Shown: positions 8,652 to 15,998, counted from the first letter of the stretch. The stretch: DNA of 38,632 bases from Armatimonadota bacterium (GCA_030649165.1 JAUSGG010000115.1:1-38632); one strand, 5' to 3'. Made by a program: numbers and translations. The notes: a model not told the origin generated them from the letters alone.

Positions 8652-8703
8652 CCAATATCCTCCTTGTATTATGGTTGCCTGGCAAAAAAGCTTTAGTGGG
8701 GGA

Positions 8704-8735
8704 GCGGGAGTGTGCAAGAATCGAACTCATCGAAG
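8704..8735 (-). repeat. Degenerate tRNA-Sec 3'-end fragment (copy R4)
   Basis: Matches the T-arm and part of the acceptor strand of the tRNA-Sec at 13505-13601, with several substitutions (the core GAGTTCGATTCT is intact). It overlaps the last three codons of the methyltransferase gene. It is the farthest from the tRNA and the most diverged of the three copies. Confidence 0.8.
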
Positions 8736-9377
8736 TCGAAACAGAACGTGCCACATCCCCTGCTCGCCGCGCTGCTCGATCAACTCCAGAAGCTCGAAGT
8801 CCTTCTGCCACAGGCGCGCTATCTCCTCGTGGGTGAAGTACCGACGGTAAGAGCCGTAAGCCAGATGCCAGCGTCTGGAACTCCCGTGGAAGAGGTGGAA
8901 CGTCGGGCTGAAAACCGACAGAATGTATAGACCTTGGGGCTTCAGCGCTCTCAGCAGATTTGCTCGATATGCGGGCCAATCGGCTTTGCGCTGGTGATGG
9001 AAACAGCCGTAGTCCAGGACCACGTCGAAACTCGCCGGCTGAAAAGGCAGCGCCAGTGCGCTGCCGGCGCACAGGAATATCTTACTCTGCTCCCCAGCCG
9101 GAATCAGGCCCCGCGCCCTCTGAAGCGCCAGAGGTTCGTAATCCACCCCGACCACCTCGAAACCCAGGCTTGCAGCCGCAACAGAGTGGCGACCTTCACC
9201 GCAGCCCAGGTCCAGCAGCCTGCCGGCAGGAACCAGTTCCCGCGCGCGGCCCAAAAGGCGGAGAACGTCAGGAGATGGTTCAGTGACGCCCCAGCCATGC
9301 TCGCCGGTGCGGTAAGCTTCGCGGAAGTAGCGGACGTTCGAGGCAGCCTGAGAACGTGATGGACGTTGTGCGTTCAA
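8727..9377 (-). CDS. Class I SAM-dependent methyltransferase
   Basis: A 216-residue cytoplasmic enzyme with the Rossmann-type methyltransferase fold. Motif I is LLDLGCGEGRHS (residues 54-65), the acidic residue of motif II is in VVGVDY (75-80), and the motif IV region is FDVVLDYGCFHH. The acceptor substrate cannot be read from the sequence. The start is TTG with GGAGG 6 nt upstream (9384-9388). The stop TGA (8727-8729) lies inside the tRNA-Sec-derived fragment R4, at the same tRNA position as the stop of the upstream antitoxin gene. The gene fills the block between fragments R3 and R4 and is probably cargo of the tRNA-associated array. Confidence 0.82.
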   Translation of the reverse strand: MNAQRPSRSQAASNVRYFREAYRTGEHGWGVTEPSPDVLRLLGRARELVPAGRLLDLGCGEGRHSVAAASLGFEVVGVDYEPLALQRARGLIPAGEQSKIFLCAGSALALPFQPASFDVVLDYGCFHHQRKADWPAYRANLLRALKPQGLYILSVFSPTFHLFHGSSRRWHLAYGSYRRYFTHEEIARLWQKDFELLELIEQRGEQGMWHVLFRLR

Positions 9378-9442
9378 GGATTTCCTCCCCCCGCCTGCAG
9401 CTACGGCGTGGACCGCGGCGTATCCTGCTTGGCTGGTGTGAG

Positions 9443-9481
9443 TGGCGGGAGTGTGTGAGAATCGAACTCACCCGACGCGCT
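9443..9481 (-). repeat. tRNA-Sec 3'-end fragment (copy R3)
   Basis: 39 nt identical to 13505-13543 of the tRNA-Sec gene: CCA end, acceptor 3' strand, T-arm and start of the variable arm. The 5' half of the tRNA is missing. It encodes the last four residues and stop of the HigA-like antitoxin gene. Confidence 0.95.
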
Positions 9482-9833
9482 GTTGTCGCCCACCAGCGGC
9501 GGCCTGCGCGGGGCCGCGCGAAACCCTCGTAGGTTTCATCGTACAACCCAGATTGAGCCGTACCCCGAGTTCCATGCAGATGCGCCAGAGCATTTCCAAA
9601 GCGCTGCCCTTGTAGTCAGCGTTTTCTATCGCCGATATCATTGGCTGCGTCACGCCAATTCGGGTGGCGAGTTCCTCCTGCGTGAGGTGTGCGCGGGTTC
9701 TGAGGTCGTACGCCAACTGGGCGACACGAAGGTTCAACTCTTCCTCGGCGACCATCTTGTCCCACTCGGCATCTCCGCCGTATCTGCTGTCCAGTATCTC
9801 TACCGCGTCCTCAATCCTCTTTTGTTTCCTCAT
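9468..9833 (-). CDS. XRE-family antitoxin (HigA-like)
   Basis: A 121-residue protein with a helix-turn-helix domain of the Cro/C1 type: LTQEELATRIGVTQPMISAI (about residues 50-69), after an acidic N-terminal part (EILDSRYGGDAEWDKMVAEE). It should bind and neutralise the upstream toxin and repress the operon. The ATG lies 23 nt inside the toxin gene. The tail from about residue 100 (THR-rich, then Ala/Gly/Gln) looks like added sequence; its last four residues and the TGA stop come from tRNA-Sec fragment R3. Confidence 0.83.
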   Translation of the reverse strand: MRKQKRIEDAVEILDSRYGGDAEWDKMVAEEELNLRVAQLAYDLRTRAHLTQEELATRIGVTQPMISAIENADYKGSALEMLWRICMELGVRLNLGCTMKPTRVSRGPAQAAAGGRQQRVG

Positions 9834-10200
9834 AGCTATGCCTTTCCGGATCTGATTCGTAGGTGACCTTTCTCCTCATTGCCAGGGTGATCTCCTTGTC
9901 CGGGACTTCCTTCTCCTTCATCAGACCGTGCGACACGATGGCAATGCTCTCCCCATGGAAAAAGTACAACATCCTATAGTTGACAGTGCCGAAGTGGACC
10001 CTGAGCTCGTAGATACCGTCGCGAAGATAATCAGCGGTCGGTCTTCGTAAGTCCCTGCCGTCCTGCTGAAGCGCTTTTATGGCGGCTCTGCACTTAGCGG
10101 CTATCCTCCTGTCTCGCCTTCCGACCTCTCTGTCTAACCATTCAAGCACTGGGACCGAGCCGTCTGCATCTCTGTAAAATACTACAGTTATCTTCGCCAC
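9811..10200 (-). CDS. RelE/HigB-type toxin (phage-derived Gp49-like)
   Basis: A 129-residue protein. The family pattern is clear: an N-terminal VVFYRDADGSVPVLEWLD, then YELRVHFG (64-71), NYRMLYFF (74-81) and HGLMKE (91-96), ending in EITLAMRR. These belong to the HigB/Gp49 (DUF891-like) branch of RelE-fold ribosome-dependent mRNA nucleases. The start is GTG. The toxin-first order with an overlapping antitoxin gene is typical of higBA. A TATACT -10-like element lies about 25 nt upstream of the start on the minus strand. The pair fills the block between tRNA-Sec fragments R2 and R3. Confidence 0.85.
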   Translation of the reverse strand: MAKITVVFYRDADGSVPVLEWLDREVGRRDRRIAAKCRAAIKALQQDGRDLRRPTADYLRDGIYELRVHFGTVNYRMLYFFHGESIAIVSHGLMKEKEVPDKEITLAMRRKVTYESDPERHSYEETKED

Positions 10201-10274
10201 ATATCTCTCCGAGAGTAGTATACCATATGTTGGATAATCTTACTAGCAGTAGCCCGTGATTTTACACAAGAGCA

Positions 10275-10334
10275 TTCTGGCGGGAGTGTGTGAGAATCGA
10301 ACTCACCCGACGCGCTATTGCACGTCATACATGG
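10275..10334 (-). repeat. tRNA-Sec 3'-end fragment (copy R2)
   Basis: Bases 10275-10319 are identical to 13502-13546 (45 nt), and similarity continues imperfectly to about 10334, covering the acceptor 3' strand, T-arm and most of the long variable arm. It also matches three bases downstream of CCA. It starts 6 nt after the stop of the DUF6259 gene. It is the longest and best-preserved copy. Confidence 0.95.
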
Positions 10335-10340
10335 ATTCGC

Positions 10341-13300
10341 TCACCGAAACACTACGTCTGCCCAGTGCGCCCAGTCGTACAAGTTGTCTCCGAGCGAGTC
10401 CGTGACAAGCTGGACCAGTATTGTCTGTCCGCGCCAGGTCGCGATGTCGATTGTTCCGTCAGTCCAGCCGGCTTCCCTGGTCGTATACGTCCACAGGGTC
10501 TCTCCATTGATCTTGACGGCGAAGCCGATTCCGCTTGTTATGGAGCCATCGGCAATCCCGGCGCTGAAGGAAAGCTTCAGGGAAGGCTCATCCGGCAAAT
10601 CGACCAACCAGGATATCACCGTCTGGCCGTCGCCGGGAGGATGAGCGTTGATTGCGCGTTCTTTGGAGACCTCTTTGCACGTGATCTTGCCGATTGTCCC
10701 GCTTCCGTACACCGTCCCCTTTCTCACTATGCCGTCGCCCGCCAGCGCACAGTCATGGGGGAGGCCCAGGAGATCGCGGCTCGCGGTTAAGGGACGCCCC
10801 CTGGCGAAAAATGCAACGACGCTGCAGGGCAGCGGAAGGTCGTGAAATGAGACAACTCCATCCGCTACAGCCGGCGGCGCGGCGGGCGCGGCGAATCTGA
10901 CGGATTTGCCGGACGGTATGCGAAGCTTCGCGTCTGCTCTAGGAGCGCCATCCTCGGCCACAATGCGGAGGCCGCTCCAGTTCGCGTGATCCCAGGTTGG
11001 ATCTCCCGCCGGACCGGGACCGGTCAGAAACCGAAGCCTCACGGTCTTCCCCCGCCACTTGGCCAGACTGACGCCACGGGAATGCCAGGAACTCTCCGCG
11101 ATATGCTCGCGCCAGATATCTTCTCGATTGACTGCCACCGCGAAGGTGACGCCGTCGGACTCCTTCGCCGCGTCAGACAATCCACAGCAAAAGCGCAGCT
11201 CCGGGTTTGCCGACTTGGGGACGCGGATCAGGTATTCGAAGAACGTTTCCCCCGTCCTGGACTGCCAGGGGGGATGCTGGAAGACGCCCCGGCGGGCTTG
11301 GCCCCCGCAGATGGATTCCTGCGGCAGCACGGTCGCTCCCCATTCAAGAGTCGAATCCTTGCCGCCAAAAACGGTCCCCGTCCTGGCCCGAGGAAACAAT
11401 TTCAACAGATCCATCGAACCCTCGTCTCGCGGAGTCAGTTGAAAAACGGCGAAATCGTCCCTGACCTGAGCGAACGAGAGCAGGGAGTTGTCACTCAGAT
11501 ATGACAGATGGCAACCTTCGTCAGGACGGGAATCCTCGTCCAGCCAATAGTCGCGTTCCGGGTCCAGCCCGTAGACCGTTTCCTCGTCGTAAGCCCCCCA
11601 CCCCGCCGGACGAAGAGTCGTCGCGAGTTTGGTCACGCCGGAGACTCGCGAGTACACGATTTCATCTCCCCACCGGCAACGCGCGCCGGATGGAGTGCGC
11701 TCCACTACAACCTTGGCTCCATCTGATCCTTTGAGGCGGAAAAGAGCATTTCCCCAATCCCCGGTCCAGTCCGGTTTGAGGTCGTGATCCTGCCACAGCC
11801 TGGCCCATTTGAGGGATCGACGAACGCCGGGACTTGACTCGTTCAAGTCATCAAGGCCCCAGACCGCGAGTGTCGGCGTCACACCCTGGTTTTCGTAGCG
11901 TCGGAAGTAATTGAGGTACGCCGGGTCCTCCGGACCAGGTTGCCCCAGATACCCGTAGAACGCGACTCGCTCGCCAAACAGGAAGTCCGAGACAGGATGT
12001 GGCTGCAGCGCTCCAATGATCCAGCGTTGAGCAAACCGCTCGTAAGGGGCGAGGAGTTCGTGCAGACTCTCGCCTCCAAAGACGAGGTTGGGATACGCCC
12101 GCGCCAGTTGCCGGTGCAGCTCGACCTCCCCCTCAAGGTAATTCCTGCCCTGGACCAGACCGCCGCCGTCGTTCCACGCGGGGCACGAAACGTCGAGATG
12201 TATGGCGTCGGGGTTCAACTCTCGAACAGCCGGACGCAGGCTCTCGACGAACAGGCTGCGAAATTCCCTGGCGGCCGGGTTGATGAAAGCGAAACGATCC
12301 GGCACGGTTTCCGGTTTACCCCAGTACCAACCCACTAGATCGAGGGTGCGCGCGTCCTTCACTTGATACTGCTTTACCGACGCATACGCCGGGTTGCCCG
12401 GACTGACGCCCGGAAGGTCCGTGTGAAGCATAACCCGAAACCCCAGCGAGCGAGCGAATTCCGTGAACTGTCTTGCGCCATCACGCGGCGTGTAGTCGGG
12501 GTAGTTCACGTCGTAGCCGTCCTTTCTCCAGGACGGGAGATAAATGAGTGTCTTGCGCGGGTCGAGTTTCCTGGCGAGCTGATCGAGAATCACAGTGTCG
12601 AGCCGATGCAGGGTTATGACCGTCCTTATGTCGCTTGCCCAGGACTTGGCGGCGTCGGTTTCCACCGGCCAATAGCCGGAACGAAGCCGCTCGCGGTAAT
12701 AAGCCGCCGGCTCCCGCCAATCGCCCTTGAAGGCGCGGATGCGCCATTCCAATTCCGGCACAGTGGTCGCGGGCGGCCACGGAGCGACGGCTTCGGTCTC
12801 AAATCGGGCGTCCAGAGAACGACCGTCCCTGTCCAGGCGCAGCTTCTTGAAGCGCATGCGCTCGTCGGTCGAATACACGGCAAACCCGCCGCCCTTGCCT
12901 TCCCAGATCGCCAACTGCGCCTCCCAGTCCTGGGGATAGTCGATAGTGACCGCGGCGAAGCCCGAGTCTTTGTCGGCCCGTGAGCCGCCATATGCAGGAA
13001 CGACCAGCCGGCCCTTCGACAGGTCCAGACCGCGAATGCCCCACATCGCGCCGGTGACGCCCGGGGAAGTGGTCGAACCGGACAATCGAACAACGATCTC
13101 CTGAGTCTCCTCGCACGCGGAGACCGTCATCTCGACGGACCTGGTTTCGTCCTTGAAACAAGCCGACGCCGAACTTGGGCTTATTCGCCGCCATCCAGTG
13201 CAGCGCAGTCCGGTTTCCGGCTGCGACAACATCCGCAGATCGAGAAGCGTTGCGGCTCCCTGGAACAAGCCGCAGTACCGTGCGCCCAGGCTGAGGTCGG

Positions 13301-13451
13301 TCAGACGAACGAGGTCTCCGCCGCGGAAGACAGCGCTGACGCGCTGCGTCGCCACCACAAGCTTATCGCCGTTTACTTCGATAGCGGCAATCAGAGGGCG
13401 CGCGCAGAGGAATGATATACAGATCGCAAAAACAAGACCGTGAGTTTTCAT
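10341..13451 (-). CDS. Secreted DUF6259-type glycosidase-like protein
   Basis: A 1036-residue exported protein with signal peptide MKTHGLVFAICISFLCARPLIA. The N-terminal part is a beta-sandwich. The central region resembles a TIM-barrel hydrolase of the DUF6259 type: TLIYLPSWRKDGYDVNYPDY, GFRVMLHTDLPGVSPGNPAY, AIHLDVSCPAWNDGGG and LVFGGESLHELL hold conserved Asp/Glu residues that could be catalytic. Two C-terminal segments (about 730-840 and 930-1036) share the pattern GITFAVxxNxExxW...WRGxTxxxxxxTxxG...WDxAxW and look like a repeated NPCBM-like carbohydrate-binding domain. Substrate unknown. It begins 53 nt after the 3' end of tRNA-Sec on the same strand, with no terminator between, so it may be read from the tRNA promoter. 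Confidence 0.72.
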   Translation of the reverse strand: MKTHGLVFAICISFLCARPLIAAIEVNGDKLVVATQRVSAVFRGGDLVRLTDLSLGARYCGLFQGAATLLDLRMLSQPETGLRCTGWRRISPSSASACFKDETRSVEMTVSACEETQEIVVRLSGSTTSPGVTGAMWGIRGLDLSKGRLVVPAYGGSRADKDSGFAAVTIDYPQDWEAQLAIWEGKGGGFAVYSTDERMRFKKLRLDRDGRSLDARFETEAVAPWPPATTVPELEWRIRAFKGDWREPAAYYRERLRSGYWPVETDAAKSWASDIRTVITLHRLDTVILDQLARKLDPRKTLIYLPSWRKDGYDVNYPDYTPRDGARQFTEFARSLGFRVMLHTDLPGVSPGNPAYASVKQYQVKDARTLDLVGWYWGKPETVPDRFAFINPAAREFRSLFVESLRPAVRELNPDAIHLDVSCPAWNDGGGLVQGRNYLEGEVELHRQLARAYPNLVFGGESLHELLAPYERFAQRWIIGALQPHPVSDFLFGERVAFYGYLGQPGPEDPAYLNYFRRYENQGVTPTLAVWGLDDLNESSPGVRRSLKWARLWQDHDLKPDWTGDWGNALFRLKGSDGAKVVVERTPSGARCRWGDEIVYSRVSGVTKLATTLRPAGWGAYDEETVYGLDPERDYWLDEDSRPDEGCHLSYLSDNSLLSFAQVRDDFAVFQLTPRDEGSMDLLKLFPRARTGTVFGGKDSTLEWGATVLPQESICGGQARRGVFQHPPWQSRTGETFFEYLIRVPKSANPELRFCCGLSDAAKESDGVTFAVAVNREDIWREHIAESSWHSRGVSLAKWRGKTVRLRFLTGPGPAGDPTWDHANWSGLRIVAEDGAPRADAKLRIPSGKSVRFAAPAAPPAVADGVVSFHDLPLPCSVVAFFARGRPLTASRDLLGLPHDCALAGDGIVRKGTVYGSGTIGKITCKEVSKERAINAHPPGDGQTVISWLVDLPDEPSLKLSFSAGIADGSITSGIGFAVKINGETLWTYTTREAGWTDGTIDIATWRGQTILVQLVTDSLGDNLYDWAHWADVVFR

Positions 13452-13504
13452 CTCAACAGGTTCCTATTCCGGAGTTCAGCAGCTTGAGAGTTGTCCTGGT
13501 GTTC

Positions 13505-13601
13505 TGGCGGGAGTGTGTGAGAATCGAACTCACCCGACGCGCTATTAACACGTCACACAGGTTTTGAAGACCAGGAGAGCCACCAGGCCCCATCCACTCC
13601 C
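13505..13601 (-). tRNA. selC: Selenocysteine tRNA (anticodon UCA)
   Basis: A 97-nt RNA with encoded CCA. Diagnostic tRNA-Sec features: an extended acceptor (7 clear pairs GGGAGTG/CACTCCC plus an eighth G-A opposition), a 6-bp D-stem with a 4-nt loop (GGGGCC TGGT GGCTCT), anticodon loop CTTCAAA with UCA at 13565-13567, a long variable arm (GACGTG, 7-nt loop, CGCGTC), and a 5-bp T-stem GTGAG/CTCAC with TTCGATT loop. One U-U mismatch lies in the anticodon stem. It implies that the genome decodes UGA as selenocysteine; selA, selB and selD are not in the window. Its 3' end is the source of fragments R2, R3 and R4. Confidence 0.93.
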
Positions 13602-13615
13602 GCGGAGGCAACTCT

Positions 13616-13643
13616 ATTGTACCTGTCACAGCGCGGTAGTCAA
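13616..13643 (-). promoter_or_regulatory. tRNA-Sec promoter
   Basis: Reading the minus strand: TTGACT (13638-13643), a 16-bp spacer, TACAAT (13616-13621), 14 nt before the first tRNA base. Spacing and sequence are near consensus for the housekeeping sigma factor. Confidence 0.75.
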
Positions 13644-13878
13644 GGGGAGGAGTCGGTAGAGGAGGACTCGGAAGACCTTCGGTCGGTTACGTGCGGGGTC
13701 AGGAGACCCGCGCACAGCGGGAACTCCCTCCCCTTCTAGGAGAGGGCTGGGGTGAGGTCCGTTTCATACTCTACACCCTCCACTCTCAACTCTCCTCCTC
13801 AACACTCCCACGCAGGTAACCCCCCTTCCCTTCTCTAATAACTCACTTGGTAGCAGTCACGAAAGGAGACAGACGGAT
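13644..13878. other. Intergenic repeats between selC and GH4 gene
   Basis: No gene seen. It contains a hairpin-like unit (about 13691-13715, GGTC/GACC core) and a 36-nt element at 13723-13758 that recurs at 38421-38456 with two differences; its core is ctccttctaggagaggg-type dyad symmetry followed by a G-rich half. These look like dispersed intergenic palindromic repeats. AAAGGAG at 13862-13868 is the ribosome site of the next gene. Confidence 0.6.
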
Positions 13879-15186
13879 TTGCCCAAAATAGCCCTTATCG
13901 GAGCCGGGAGCGTCGTCTTCGCGAATACGCTGACCGTAGATATACTCTCGATCCCCGAACTGCGGGATTCGAGCCTGTCGTTAATGGATATTGACGAAGA
14001 CCGCCTGGAGCTGAGCGGGCGGGTCGGACAGGCGTTTATCGATAAGCACAAACTGCCGGCTAAGGTCGAGTGGACCACCGACCGCCGCAGGGCGCTGGAC
14101 GGCGCGGATTACGTGATTGTGATGGTCCAGATCGGCGGGCTGAGCGCGGTCGAAATGGATATTAACATCCCGATGGCTCACGGCCTGGACCAGGACATCG
14201 GCGATACCCTGGGTCCCGGCGGCGTGTTCCGGGGCGTCAGAACGATCCCGGTCCTGCTCGATATGTGCAAGGAGATGGAAGAGCTTTGCCCAAAGGCCCT
14301 GCTGATTAACTACAGCAATCCGATGGCCATCAACTGCTGGGGGCTTGGCGGGGGGCAGGATAAGATCAAGTTCGTCGGCCTCTGCCACAGCGTGCAGGGC
14401 ACGGCGGGACAGCTCGCGCACTACAGCAAAATCCCGTTCGAGGAGACGTCCTACTGGGTCGGCGGGATCAATCATATGTCCTGGTTCCTGAAGTTCGAGT
14501 GGAAAGGCGAGGACGCATATCCCCTGCTTCGCAAGGCGATGGATGACCCGGAGGTCTGCAAGCACGACAAGGTCCGGTTCGAGATAATGCGGCATTTCGG
14601 CTACTTCGTGACCGAGTCTTCTTATCACATGTCCGAATACGTCCCCTACTTCCGCAAGCGGCCCGACCTGATCGAGGAGTTCCTCATGCCCAGGTACAAC
14701 TACCTCCGTATGTGCAGGGAGGACTGGAAGCCGCACTACGAGCATAAGAAGAAGCAGGTCTCGGGCGAGGAGCCGCTGCCGGAACTCAGCGTTTCGGGCG
14801 AATACTGCTCGCGGATCATCCACGCTATTGAGACGAACCAGCCCTACCGGCTCAATGGAAACGTCCCGAATACCGGCCTGATAACCAACCTGCCGGATGG
14901 CTGTATCGTCGAAGTCCCGATCCTTGTGGACGCCGCGGGGCTTCACCCGTGCTTCATCGGCGATCTGCCCTCGCAGTGCGCCGCGTTGAATAGGACGAAC
15001 ATAAACGTGCAGGAACTCGCCGCCCAAGCGGCGCTCGAAGGCGACCCGGACAAGTTGCGAATGGCGATAGCCCTCGACCCGCACACTGCCGCGACAATGG
15101 ATTTGCGCTCGATACGCAAGATGGTAGATGAGATGATCGCCGCGGAAAGGAAGCTGAGGCCGGAATTCCTTCGTGGGCAGGGTTGA
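13879..15186 (+). CDS. GH4 family NAD-dependent alpha-galactosidase/alpha-glucosidase
   Basis: A 435-residue cytoplasmic enzyme. GH4 enzymes hydrolyse glycosides by a redox-elimination route that needs NAD and a divalent metal. Visible elements: the NAD-binding GAGSVVF near the N-terminus (8-14), DIDEDRLE (37-44), NYSNPMAI (144-151), GLCHS with the metal-ligand Cys169, and GGINHMSW with His199. DQDIGDTLGPGGVFRGVRTI (104-123) is typical of the alpha-galactosidase (MelA-like) branch. The start is TTG with AAAGGAG 10 nt upstream; no other start keeps the NAD-binding N-terminus. An acetyltransferase gene and a DUF4838 gene follow on the same strand, suggesting a sugar-use cluster. Confidence 0.88.
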   Translation: MPKIALIGAGSVVFANTLTVDILSIPELRDSSLSLMDIDEDRLELSGRVGQAFIDKHKLPAKVEWTTDRRRALDGADYVIVMVQIGGLSAVEMDINIPMAHGLDQDIGDTLGPGGVFRGVRTIPVLLDMCKEMEELCPKALLINYSNPMAINCWGLGGGQDKIKFVGLCHSVQGTAGQLAHYSKIPFEETSYWVGGINHMSWFLKFEWKGEDAYPLLRKAMDDPEVCKHDKVRFEIMRHFGYFVTESSYHMSEYVPYFRKRPDLIEEFLMPRYNYLRMCREDWKPHYEHKKKQVSGEEPLPELSVSGEYCSRIIHAIETNQPYRLNGNVPNTGLITNLPDGCIVEVPILVDAAGLHPCFIGDLPSQCAALNRTNINVQELAAQAALEGDPDKLRMAIALDPHTAATMDLRSIRKMVDEMIAAERKLRPEFLRGQG

Positions 15187-15187
15187 G

Positions 15188-15263
15188 GGAAACCTCTCCC
15201 CACCCTCTCCTGAAAGGAGAGGGGAGTTCCCTCTCCCTTGAGGGAGAGGGCCAGGGTGAGGGT
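15188..15263. repeat. Composite GAGAGGG palindromic repeat
   Basis: Two inverted-repeat units in succession: ccctctcctgaaaggagagg, then ccctctcccttgagggagag with a following agggtgaggg tail. It lies directly after the GH4 stop and could be transcribed as two hairpins between the GH4 and acetyltransferase genes. It belongs to the same dispersed family as 13723-13758 and 38421-38456. Confidence 0.75.
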
Positions 15264-15305
15264 GAGACTTGCCGCGCAACACGAGTTCCCGTCAGATCTG
15301 ACCAA

Positions 15306-15878
15306 ATGGAGGCAAAGCCGATAGCGAAAACCGAAAAACAGAAGAGTCTCGCCGGGGAACTGTACCTGGCTTCGGACCCGGAGTTGGCCGCCGACCGTAA
15401 GGTAGCCCGCCGCCTTACGCGGATGTACAACCGGACCACCGAAGACGAGATCGAGGAGCGCAAGGCGATCCTGCGGGAGCTTTTCGGCGGGATCGGTCCG
15501 AATGTCGAGATCGAGCCGCCATTCTACTGTGACTACGGCTACAACATATTCGCGGGCGACCACGTCTATGTGAACTTCGGGTGCGTGATTCTTGACTGCA
15601 ATGAGGTGCATATCGGCGACCACGTGATGCTCGCGCCCTACGTTCAGATTTACGCCGCTTACCACCCGACGGACGCCAAGCTCCGCAACTCCGGTCCCGA
15701 GCTTGCCGCGCCCGTGCGCATCGGCAGCAACGTCTGGCTCGGCGGCGGCGTCATCGTGCTGCCGGGCGTGACAATCGGAGACAACACCACGATCGGCGCG
15801 GGCAGCGTCGTGGTCAAGGATATACCCGCGAACGTGGTCGCGGTGGGGAATCCATGTCGGGTTATCAAGCATTTGTAG
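15306..15878 (+). CDS. Maltose/galactoside O-acetyltransferase family (LacA/Maa-like)
   Basis: A 190-residue left-handed beta-helix acyltransferase. It starts like the family (TEKQKSLAGELYLASDPEL), then has hexapeptide repeats (VEIEPPFYCDYGYNIFAGDH, VRIGSNVWLGGGVIVLPGVT, IGDNTTIGAGSVVVKDIPAN). YAAYHP contains the catalytic-type His. These enzymes transfer acetyl from acetyl-CoA to sugar hydroxyls. The ATG at 15306 is chosen because the family N-terminus begins there; an in-frame TTG at 15183 would translate the palindromic repeat and is unlikely. The ribosome site before 15306 is weak. It sits about 120 nt after GH4. Confidence 0.87.
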   Translation: MEAKPIAKTEKQKSLAGELYLASDPELAADRKVARRLTRMYNRTTEDEIEERKAILRELFGGIGPNVEIEPPFYCDYGYNIFAGDHVYVNFGCVILDCNEVHIGDHVMLAPYVQIYAAYHPTDAKLRNSGPELAAPVRIGSNVWLGGGVIVLPGVTIGDNTTIGAGSVVVKDIPANVVAVGNPCRVIKHL

Positions 15879-15998
15879 GGTTCCAGGGTTCCGTAACAGA
15901 AAGATATGCTTCACTTGGACGCTGAGCTTGCTTCAGCTTGCTTGGTCAGACAGCGTGAGGCTTTAACCTCACGGCCTAAGTCTCGCACTGGAGGAAAC

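Noticed and set aside
8727-9470. The TGA stops of the antitoxin and methyltransferase as selenocysteine codons
   Set aside because: The sequence after each TGA is tRNA-Sec 3' end, not protein-like coding sequence, and no homologous Cys position is apparent.
8704-13546. The repeated tRNA-like fragments as a CRISPR array or as several tRNA genes
   Set aside because: Spacing is irregular (about 0.7-3.2 kb) and genes lie between the copies; R2-R4 lack the 5' half, D-arm and anticodon, so they cannot be tRNAs.
13981-15282. Long minus-strand ORF of 433 codons opposite GH4
   Set aside because: The plus strand carries clear GH4 motifs; the antisense product has no recognisable motif and begins in a repeat.
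15906-15998. Longer N-terminus of the DUF4838 protein
   Set aside because: The added 31 residues would bury the signal peptide, and GGAGG is placed correctly only for the ATG at 15999.
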